Source: a virus. From it: DNA of 64,000 nt. The position numbers and the translations under genes are program-made. This document shows positions 50,655 through 57,344 of the stretch, piece after piece; position 1 is the stretch's first letter; the number at the start of each line of letters is the position of its first letter. Where the stretch lies: positions 1 to 64,000 of the IMG/VR virus record IMGVR_UViG_3300040807_001288. One strand, given 5' to 3'. The notes below the pieces were generated by a model that had not been told where the DNA came from, searched no databases, and saw nothing but the letters and a program-made list of their open reading frames with translations.

Positions 50655-52420
50655 CACAACTACTCCAAGACGTATTTATTGTAGAGAACCTTCAAGTTCT
50701 TACTGAAGGAAAAAATAATGACACCATGAAAATTAAGGGTGTCTTTGGCCGTTGCAATGAAAAGAACAATAATGGTCGCATCTATCCTACAGCGGTTCTA
50801 GAAGGTCAGTTGAATAAAGTTCAGCCTCTTATCTTAGAGCGTCGGCTTTGTGGGGAGCTAGATCACCCTCAGAACGATACTGTTAAGTTATCAAACGCCT
50901 CACACCTAATCACTAAACTTGAAATGAAAGGTAACGAGCTTATTGGTGAGGCCGAAATTCTTAAGACTCCTGCTGGACTAACTGCTAAAGCATTGGTTGA
51001 GGGTGGAGTAAAGATTGGTATCTCTTCTAGAGGTATGGGTACGCTATCGGAGGATGATAAAGGAGACAAGATTGTTAATGAGGACTTCCGCCTAGTAACT
51101 TTCGACCTTGTAGCTGACCCCTCTACTCGTGGAGCTTTCCCTGGACTTTCAGAGTCTACAGAGTCTCAGTTTGTTCGTGAGAGCCAGACAAAGTTAGAGA
51201 AAGAGCAAAACTTTGTAACACTTCTTCAATCTAAGCTTAGAGAGTCCTACGATCCTTGGATTGAAGAGGCTAAGACAAAGAAGAAGAAGAAGAGTGCCTT
51301 GGATCCTGTAGGTCAGGAAGATGGTGATGTTGATAACGACGGTGATACAGATTCCAGCGATGCCTATCTTGCAAAGCGTAGAAAAGCTATTGGTAAGGCT
51401 ATGAAAGCTGAGGGTACTTATTATCGCTTGGGTAACCTAATTGCTGAAGCTTTTGCTGATGAGTTAGAGAGAACTAGGGTTTCTAAAGCTGACGCAGAAG
51501 GAGATACTAAAGGCCCATCCTTTATGGACAGACGGCGCGTAGCTGCTGGTAAAAAATCTGCTGCGCGGGCTGATGTAAAGGCTGCTAAAATTAGACAAAG
51601 TGGTGAAATTAGTCTAGCTCGTAGAATGGAAAAAGCTAAAGAGCGGGCCGCTGCTGGTAAGCCAGTAACAGGTGGTGAAAGGGCTGCTGATCTAGCAAAG
51701 AAGGCGTGGGGCACGGCGAAGAAACTCGGAGGAGCAGCTAAAGATTATGTTACAGATAAGGAGAGCGAAGCAGCAAAGGCCGCAAAAAGTAGACTAGCCG
51801 ATAGAAGGAAAAAGAGGATTTCGGATCGCCTATCAGGTGCTTCTTCAACCAAGCCAACCCCTGAGCAGGGCAAAGGCGAAACCCCAAAGAAAAAATCAAT
51901 TTCTCCTGAGGAGAAAGCTGCTAAAGAAAAAGCAGGTAGGGCGAAAATGGCTGCTGACACTGCCGATGTTAAGCGTAGAGCGGGTAACAAATCTGCAACC
52001 TCAGCAAGCATGGGTAGAGAAGGTTCTTTCGGTGCTGGTGTAGGTGCTAAATCTTCGGAAGATGAAGCTTCTCGCGAAGCCACTAGGAGGGCTATCGCGC
52101 GACGAGAGCGCAAGACTGGCAAAAAGGTCAAGCTTACTCCGCAACAAGCAGCGCAATTAGAAAGAAAGCTTTATCGTCAGATTGGTTTCCATCTAGCTGA
52201 AGCTATGGGTCTTACTGAGATGCAGGTCGGACATACTGATGTCTCCAATGCTGAAAAAAAAGCCCGAAAGACAGCCAATAACAATAAACAAGAGGGCAAG
52301 CCAGCAAAAACTCCCATGCAGATTACCAAACAAGCTGGTAGAGTTCACGATAAAGTTACCGCAAGACAGAAGGAGGGTAAAACACCTCCAGGGATTAACA
52401 GTCACAGACAGCCTAAGTGA
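50651..52420 (+). CDS. 21: Prohead protease gp21 fused to basic tail
   Basis: A 589-residue protein. Residues 1-190 are the T4-type prohead serine protease: N-N-G-R-I-Y-P (40-46), G-E-L-D-H-P with catalytic His72, G-I-S-S-R-G (123-128) with the catalytic Ser, and D-L-V-A-D-P-S (152-158). T4 gp21 stops at 212 residues. Here ~390 more follow: an I-E-E/A site (204-207), a dockerin-like calcium loop (226-237), and two Y-x-x-x-G-type motifs ending I-A-E/A (266) and L-A-E/A (517), set in Lys/Arg/Ala-rich sequence. The tail probably is internal-protein cargo released by the protease itself. Confidence 0.88.
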   Translation: MTQLLQDVFIVENLQVLTEGKNNDTMKIKGVFGRCNEKNNNGRIYPTAVLEGQLNKVQPLILERRLCGELDHPQNDTVKLSNASHLITKLEMKGNELIGEAEILKTPAGLTAKALVEGGVKIGISSRGMGTLSEDDKGDKIVNEDFRLVTFDLVADPSTRGAFPGLSESTESQFVRESQTKLEKEQNFVTLLQSKLRESYDPWIEEAKTKKKKKSALDPVGQEDGDVDNDGDTDSSDAYLAKRRKAIGKAMKAEGTYYRLGNLIAEAFADELERTRVSKADAEGDTKGPSFMDRRRVAAGKKSAARADVKAAKIRQSGEISLARRMEKAKERAAAGKPVTGGERAADLAKKAWGTAKKLGGAAKDYVTDKESEAAKAAKSRLADRRKKRISDRLSGASSTKPTPEQGKGETPKKKSISPEEKAAKEKAGRAKMAADTADVKRRAGNKSATSASMGREGSFGAGVGAKSSEDEASREATRRAIARRERKTGKKVKLTPQQAAQLERKLYRQIGFHLAEAMGLTEMQVGHTDVSNAEKKARKTANNNKQEGKPAKTPMQITKQAGRVHDKVTARQKEGKTPPGINSHRQPK

Positions 52421-52427
52421 TCGCATA

Positions 52428-52460
52428 CATTTTCTAAAAAAAATCACATTTTAGAAAATG
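52428..52460 (+). repeat. 12-bp hairpin between protease and scaffold genes
   Basis: CATTTTCTAAAA (52428-52439) pairs perfectly with TTTTAGAAAATG (52449-52460) around nine bases. No T-run follows, so it is not a classic terminator. It could mark an RNA-processing point or partial attenuator that lets scaffold and capsid be expressed apart from the protease. GATAATA at 52462-52468 and AGGAG at 52484-52488 follow. Confidence 0.55.
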
Positions 52461-52496
52461 AGATAATACATAACATAGAATCCAGGAGATCTATTC

Positions 52497-53141
52497 ATGA
52501 GTAATTTAAAGAATATTGCCGATATTCTTCCCGAAGGACTTGACGAATCCACCGTTCATGCTGTTTTTGAACTGGTGGATTCTACTATCAACGAGCAAGT
52601 CGCTGAGAAGGTTGGTTTACTTGAGGCCAAAGTAAACGCCTATCTCAGAACAAAGGTTGATCGGCTAAAAGAACAAGCTCTCGCTGAACTTAGCGAAGAG
52701 AACGAGGTTTTCCGTAACGCTCGCCTCTTTGAATCAGTGAGAACTCTAATGGCTCTAGAGCTAAACGGCTCTGATGAAGACAACGCTCTTTCTGAAATGA
52801 CATCCCATCATGGTGAGCTTCAGGAAGAGTTCGACGTTCTAAGTGAGCAGGTTAATAGCCTTGCCATTGAGAATGAAAAGCTTCAGGGCACCATCAAGGT
52901 CCTTAACGACAAGGTTTCTCTACAGGAGAGCGAAGTTGAAGAGCTTGAAGGTCACAAATCACAGCTTCTCGAAGAGGTCGAGAATCTGGTCGCTGCGCGG
53001 GATGAGGCATTTGCATCCTCTGAACAGGCAGTTGTTGTTTCTCAAGCGGATATTGAGATCAACGAATCGAAAACTCAAACTGGTAATGAGTTTTTAACTG
53101 ATGAGGTCATGAAGTTCATGCCCTTCTCTCCCCAAAACTAA
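52497..53141 (+). CDS. 22: Prohead core scaffold protein gp22
   Basis: A 214-residue acidic coiled-coil protein between protease and major capsid genes, the T4 gene 22 position (T4 gp22 269 residues). Heptad-like repeats run from about residue 95 to 175 (L-Q-E-E-F-D-V-L-S-E-Q-V-N-S-L). Several I/L-x-E sites (L-L-E/A near 42, L-A-E/L near 63) would let gp21 destroy the core. The C-terminal F-L-T-D-E-V-M-K-F-M-P-F resembles the capsid-contacting end of phage scaffolds. AGGAG gives a strong ribosome site. Confidence 0.85.
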   Translation: MSNLKNIADILPEGLDESTVHAVFELVDSTINEQVAEKVGLLEAKVNAYLRTKVDRLKEQALAELSEENEVFRNARLFESVRTLMALELNGSDEDNALSEMTSHHGELQEEFDVLSEQVNSLAIENEKLQGTIKVLNDKVSLQESEVEELEGHKSQLLEEVENLVAARDEAFASSEQAVVVSQADIEINESKTQTGNEFLTDEVMKFMPFSPQN

Positions 53142-53155
53142 TAGGATTTATTAAA

Positions 53156-54808
53156 ATGGAAATGATGCATCAAACTGATGATACTCTGGTCCAGAAGTGG
53201 GAGCCTGTCCTTGAGGGCATCGACACAGACTACACTCGTCGCGTCACCGCTCAACTTCTTGAGAACCAAGCTAAGTCCATCGTCGAGGAGCGCCTTTCGG
53301 AAGATATTACCGCTGGCGCTACCACTACGGGACAGCTTGGCACCTTCCAGAAGTTCGCCTTCCCTCTCGTTCGTCGGGTTTATCCCCAACTAATTGCCAA
53401 CAGCCTTGTTGGTGTTCAGCCCATGCAGGGTCCCGTCTCTCAGGTCTTCTACCTTGGTAACGACCGCGTTAAGAGAGGTGGTGAGACCCCTGCTACCGAC
53501 ATTCAAACGGTCTACAGCAAGTTCAACATGACCTACAGAGGTCTTACGCCACAGCGTATTGGTTCTACTGCTTCTGGTAATATCGTTGGTGGCGGTACGT
53601 TCCTCAACGCCGATGGCACTAGACAGAACGCTGCTGGCATTGGTCTTGATGGTGATAATGCTCAGAGTGGCTTCGACGCTTCCAACGTCCTTGCTGGCTC
53701 TGGTACTCAAATCGACGGCGCTGGTGCTGCCTCAGGCAGCATGGGTGGTCAGATCGCTGCTTGGCCGAACCAAAACGCCGTCATGGGCTTCACCCTTTCT
53801 GCTGGTGAGCGTCTAACTGGTACGGGCATCCCTGAGATGACCTTCCACATCGAGCAGGAGGCGGTCGTCGCCAACACTCGTAAGATGCGTGCGCTTTGGA
53901 CTCTTGAGGCTTCTCAGGACCTTAAGGCTTACCACAACCTTGACCTTGAGCGGGAGCTTACTGACCTTCTCTCGAAGGAGCTTCAGCTTGAGATCGACCG
54001 TGAGCTTGTCGAGGATCTTCGCATGATCGCTTATGGTTTCACTGACCTTGCTGGCAAGGGCGGTGTTAACCAGAACCTCATGGACGCCAGCTACATCAAC
54101 CTAGGTGGTGATGGTAAGTTCCCAGGCATTAAGGATGATGCCACTGTTGAGAACTTTGTTCCTGCTCAGTTCACCTACGACTTCAGTGGGGGTACTGGGG
54201 GTACTGCGCTTGGCTCTAGAGACCCGCTCTCTAACATCTTCGTGATTGATTTCAGTCAGGAGACCCTTAACCTTTACCCACGCCACGTTGGCGAGGTCTA
54301 CGCGAACCTTCTCGCGCTAATCAACCTCGCTTCTCAGGACATCTACCGCACCACGATGCGCGGTCCTGGCAACTGGCTTCTTACCTCTCCGCTCGTCGCC
54401 TCTCTTCTTGAGAGTGCCGCCAAGCTTGAGGGTGGTGTTCAACCTGCTGATGGCCCGACCAACATTGGTGCCAACAGCATTGAGTACAAGGGTAAGTTCA
54501 TGGGCCGCTACGACCTCTATGTCGATCCCATGTACCCCACCGATGAGATCCTTGTTGGCTACAAGGGCGCGAACGCTATGGACGCTGGTTATATCTACGC
54601 TCCGTACATTCCGCTCCAGCAGCTTCCGACTATCACGGATCCCGAGTCCTTCCAGCCCAGGAAGGGCATCCTTACCCGCTACGGTAAGGTCCACATTGAG
54701 CCTTACAACAGGTTCTACCGCGTGATTCGTATCATCGGCCCGACTGAGAACTATCTCTTCAGCCCATTCTCCAGAAACACCGCTCTTAACGGTACTCCGG
54801 TAAGCTGA
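53156..54808 (+). CDS. 23: Major capsid protein gp23
   Basis: A 550-residue T4-type HK97-fold capsid protein (T4 gp23 521). The N-terminus W-E-P-V-L-E-G-I (15-22) and the block G-T-F-Q-K-F-A-F-P-L-V-R-R-V-Y-P (about 62-77) are standard for the family. A likely maturation site is R-L-S-E49/D50, fitting the I/L-x-E rule, to leave about 501 residues. Codon use is clearly shifted to C-ending codons (AAC, GAC, TTC, ACC, TAC) compared with neighbours, as expected for the most abundant virion protein. A strong terminator follows. Confidence 0.95.
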   Translation: MEMMHQTDDTLVQKWEPVLEGIDTDYTRRVTAQLLENQAKSIVEERLSEDITAGATTTGQLGTFQKFAFPLVRRVYPQLIANSLVGVQPMQGPVSQVFYLGNDRVKRGGETPATDIQTVYSKFNMTYRGLTPQRIGSTASGNIVGGGTFLNADGTRQNAAGIGLDGDNAQSGFDASNVLAGSGTQIDGAGAASGSMGGQIAAWPNQNAVMGFTLSAGERLTGTGIPEMTFHIEQEAVVANTRKMRALWTLEASQDLKAYHNLDLERELTDLLSKELQLEIDRELVEDLRMIAYGFTDLAGKGGVNQNLMDASYINLGGDGKFPGIKDDATVENFVPAQFTYDFSGGTGGTALGSRDPLSNIFVIDFSQETLNLYPRHVGEVYANLLALINLASQDIYRTTMRGPGNWLLTSPLVASLLESAAKLEGGVQPADGPTNIGANSIEYKGKFMGRYDLYVDPMYPTDEILVGYKGANAMDAGYIYAPYIPLQQLPTITDPESFQPRKGILTRYGKVHIEPYNRFYRVIRIIGPTENYLFSPFSRNTALNGTPVS

Positions 54809-54830
54809 TCTGAATAGATAACAAACTATT

Positions 54831-54870
54831 GAGGGCCAGAGGTTTTTTGTGCCTCTGGCCCTCTTTCTTT
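54831..54870 (+). terminator. Strong intrinsic terminator after the capsid gene
   Basis: GAGGGCCAGAGG (54831-54842) pairs perfectly with CCTCTGGCCCTC (54852-54863): a 12-bp GC-rich stem with a nine-base loop and then TTTCTTT. It ends the head operon after gene 23. It is the only clear intrinsic terminator I see in the window. Confidence 0.9.
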
Positions 54871-54872
54871 CC

Positions 54873-54879
54873 TATATAT
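54873..54879 (+). promoter_or_regulatory. AT box before the neck operon
   Basis: TATATAT directly follows the terminator T-run and lies ten bases before the ATG at 54890. Its place suggests a late-type promoter that restarts transcription for the neck genes. No -35 is seen. Confidence 0.3.
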
Positions 54880-54889
54880 TCTAGAAGTT

Positions 54890-55099
54890 ATGTACAAGTA
54901 CAGAAGTAAATGCAGGTGGAATATGCTTCTTCACATCGACGGTAAAGTTGTTGAGATCAGGCCCTCCGAACTATTCGAGTCTAGATCAGAAGTAAGTTCT
55001 AGATACCTTGAGTTGGTCAAAGCACCAATCAAACAAGAGCAAAAGCCAAGAAGAAAGAAAACCTTCAAATTAGATGTCAGCAGCAGCCCCGAAAGTTGA
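54890..55099 (+). CDS. Small unknown protein, 69 aa
   Basis: A 69-residue protein: a compact N-terminal part (W-N-M-L-L-H-I-D-G-K-V-V-E-I-R-P-S-E-L-F) and a basic tail (K-P-R-R-K-K-T-F-K-L). Its 3' end overlaps gene 13 by 26 bases. Not recognised. The ordered N-terminal beta pattern and the position make it credible as a gene. Confidence 0.5.
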   Translation: MYKYRSKCRWNMLLHIDGKVVEIRPSELFESRSEVSSRYLELVKAPIKQEQKPRRKKTFKLDVSSSPES

Positions 55100-55955
55100 T
55101 CCTAGGTTACTAGGTTATGGAGACACCTTTGGTACTTACGCAGGTAGGAACCTTGGTGATACTGATATCTACTCAACGGCTGTAGACACCTCGAAGTTGA
55201 ACACAGGCGTCCTGGCAGAGGGTGTTGAACTAAATCAATTCGAGCAAACAATCAAGGATTTCATCCTCGCTAGACTGGGCTACCCAGTCGTTCGCGTAGA
55301 GCTTACAGACTTCCAAATCAAGTCGGCTATTGATGAGTCCATCACACACTTAGACTACCACGCACCTTTCTGGTGTACTCAAATGGCAGCGTTTGAGACC
55401 TCGGCTGGCGTCAATGCCTACATGCTACCTCTGCATATTGCTCATGGTCTCTCTTACTGCGCCTACAAAAAATCTCTGCTAAGTATTCAAAACATGGCAG
55501 GGTCTTTGGAGTTTGATTTCTTTATTAAATACTTCCAAGACAACTTCTTATTCAGTAACTTCTCTGTATCAGACTTCTACCTTCTTCAGACTCATCTGGA
55601 GATGGTTAGAAAGATACTGAGTCAGGAAGGGTCCTGGGATATTATCAACGGCAATATCCTTCAACTGTACCCAACACCTACTTATACAGGAGAAACTGTT
55701 ATTCTGGTCTTTAGGGGCTTGGATACTGCTACCATGCATCCATACTACAAGAACTGGATACAACGATACGCTCTTGCCGTGTCCAAGGGAATCCTTGGTG
55801 AGGTTAGAGGTAAGTATTCTTCTCTCCCTTCGCCAGGGGGTGGAGCTAGTTTAAATGGCGCTGCTCTGAGCCAGCAAAGCGAGCAGGAAAAAGAAAAGCT
55901 CAAAGAAGAGCTTCTATCTGAAATTGAAGAACCACCGACGTTCACATTATTCTAA
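55074..55955 (+). CDS. 13: Neck protein gp13
   Basis: A 293-residue head-completion (neck) protein (T4 gp13 309). Typical blocks: I-K-D-F-I-L-A-R-L-G-Y-P-V-V-R-V-E-L (about 62-79), and near the C-terminus K-N-W-I-Q-R-Y-A-L-A-V-S-K-G-I-L-G-E-V-R-G-K-Y-style sequence followed by P-S-P-G-G-G-A-S-L-N-G, a hallmark of this family. It closes the portal after packaging together with gp14. It overlaps the next gene by one base. Confidence 0.85.
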   Translation: MSAAAPKVDPRLLGYGDTFGTYAGRNLGDTDIYSTAVDTSKLNTGVLAEGVELNQFEQTIKDFILARLGYPVVRVELTDFQIKSAIDESITHLDYHAPFWCTQMAAFETSAGVNAYMLPLHIAHGLSYCAYKKSLLSIQNMAGSLEFDFFIKYFQDNFLFSNFSVSDFYLLQTHLEMVRKILSQEGSWDIINGNILQLYPTPTYTGETVILVFRGLDTATMHPYYKNWIQRYALAVSKGILGEVRGKYSSLPSPGGGASLNGAALSQQSEQEKEKLKEELLSEIEEPPTFTLF

Positions 55956-56368
55956 TGAAATATATCAAAAAACTATTATCTGAGCAGACGCGCACCACTG
56001 AGCGCGGAGAGAAGACCAAAGGAATGCCTCGCCCTGCCCAGCAGCCTAACTCTACTAGGACTAAGCCTGACATCAAAAAAAAGGTTGAAATGGCTAGAGA
56101 AGTCGGCCCTAAGAAAGGACAACTTCCTGGTTCCAAGCCAGAGCGGGAAGATTCTCACACAGTCTACAAGCAAATGGGTATGCTTATGGCTGAAGCTCTT
56201 GGCCTTGTCTCAGAGGAAGTAAAGCAAATGCCCCCAGTGGGCAAGTGGAAAAAGCCTGGGGACCTTAGCAAAGAGGCAGAGGAAGCTAGAGCAGCAGGAA
56301 AGAAACCAGCAAAATCTGTGCGGCGTAATCCGAATTCCATTGATTACCCGAAAGGTGGCCGTCCCTGA
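55955..56368 (+). CDS. Internal head protein-like with capsid-targeting start
   Basis: A 137-residue basic protein. It begins M-K-Y-I-K-K-L-L-S-E then Q, very close to the start of the 875 protein (M-K-Y-L-K-R-L-V-E then A) and to the T4 capsid-targeting peptide. Residues 71-81, Y-K-Q-M-G-M-L-M-A-E then A, repeat the second motif of that family. The rest is Lys/Pro/Glu-rich and disordered. It lies between the two neck genes. The order motif-linker-motif shows that it is a paralogue of the 875 protein. Confidence 0.55.
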   Translation: MKYIKKLLSEQTRTTERGEKTKGMPRPAQQPNSTRTKPDIKKKVEMAREVGPKKGQLPGSKPEREDSHTVYKQMGMLMAEALGLVSEEVKQMPPVGKWKKPGDLSKEAEEARAAGKKPAKSVRRNPNSIDYPKGGRP

Positions 56369-56946
56369 TGAGCAACAAGAACTACAAGGTAACAACGAAG
56401 CTTCCCGAACTCCCTGATCTGGATGAGGGTGAGGGGCTTCTGAACCTATTTGATCAGGATAACCCCGACATCAATCTGTTCAACCTTGTAGATGATGAGA
56501 TGATTCGTCTTGCTGGCTCAAAGTTTCACTTTTATAAATACTATCAAACTGATGAGTACGATGAGGTTTATATGGAGTCTAGGAATAAGCCTGTATCGAA
56601 AACTCCCATCATGGTTCACGGTCATTATGATCCTGTGGCTATGAGTGAGGAGCTTACTCAGTTTGGTATTGAATTAAACAACGATCAACTCTTTACTTTT
56701 AATAAGAGCTATATAGAGAGGAAGCTAGGTAGATCTGTCATCCCTGGAGATGTCATCAAGCCTGTCTTCCAAAATCAAAAATACGAGATCTTTGAGGTGG
56801 TAGAGGATAGCTTTGAATCTTATGGAGTTTATCACTTAGTATGCTCTGCCAAGCTCCTCAGAGATTCCGATGACGTTCAAGACACCCCACTTACAAAGGT
56901 CAGCGATGACCTTGGCGGCTACGGGGGCGACATAGTAGAAATATAA
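56368..56946 (+). CDS. 14: Neck protein gp14
   Basis: A 192-residue head-closure protein (T4 gp14 256). The core F-G-I-E-L-N-N-D-Q-L-F-T-F-N-K (about 94-108), followed by R-S-V-I-P-G-D-V-I-K-P and Y-E-I-F-E-V-V-E-D-S-F-E, is typical of the family. It overlaps the preceding small gene by one base. Partner of gp13 in sealing the filled head and making the tail-attachment site. Confidence 0.78.
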   Translation: MSNKNYKVTTKLPELPDLDEGEGLLNLFDQDNPDINLFNLVDDEMIRLAGSKFHFYKYYQTDEYDEVYMESRNKPVSKTPIMVHGHYDPVAMSEELTQFGIELNNDQLFTFNKSYIERKLGRSVIPGDVIKPVFQNQKYEIFEVVEDSFESYGVYHLVCSAKLLRDSDDVQDTPLTKVSDDLGGYGGDIVEI

Positions 56947-56956
56947 GGAGATAGTT

Positions 56957-57334
56957 ATGGCAGTTTTACTTGTAGTTTGTAGACCAGATACTCTGGTAAG
57001 TTATGATGACAACGATATCATTCAGGCACTTGATGCAGAGCAAAGCCCAGGAACAGTTGTGGAGCAGAACGCCCCCACTAGGTTCGAGTTTTGTTACATC
57101 ACGGATAGAGAGGTGATTGACTCAGAGATCATGAACTTGATGGTTCCCCTTGAGGAGGAGGATCCTTTGGATCCTTCTGGGCTACCTATCATGGTTGAGA
57201 AGCGTAGGTACGGTGTGGATCTGTCGTATGATCCAGCGTTCCTAACTTATGCACCTTATGCTACAGCACCAGAAGACATCAAATTTACTTGGGCTGAGTT
57301 TGAGCCAAAAATCATAGACAAAGCGCCAGAGTAG
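56957..57334 (+). CDS. Unknown neck-operon protein, 125 aa
   Basis: A 125-residue acidic protein with no membrane segment. AAGGAG (56945-56950) gives a good ribosome site. It contains an N-terminal beta-alpha unit (V-L-L-V-V-C-R-P-D-T-L) and a C-terminal W-A-E-F-E-P region. Not recognised. It could be a neck, collar or tail-completion component by position between gp14 and the giant fibre. Confidence 0.5.
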   Translation: MAVLLVVCRPDTLVSYDDNDIIQALDAEQSPGTVVEQNAPTRFEFCYITDREVIDSEIMNLMVPLEEEDPLDPSGLPIMVEKRRYGVDLSYDPAFLTYAPYATAPEDIKFTWAEFEPKIIDKAPE

Positions 57335-57343
57335 TATATAAGG
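57335..57343 (+). promoter_or_regulatory. TATATAAGG directly before the giant fibre start
   Basis: TATATA lies five bases before the ATG at 57345 and starts right after the stop codon of the previous gene. AAGG is too close to the ATG for an ideal Shine-Dalgarno. The arrangement resembles the TATAAT-then-ATG starts elsewhere in the window. Confidence 0.25.
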
Positions 57344-57344
57344 T

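Noticed and set aside
53390-54694. Long minus-strand frames opposite the capsid gene (53390-53710, 54101-54286, 54317-54694)
   Set aside because: They are by-products of the C-ending codon bias of the capsid gene.
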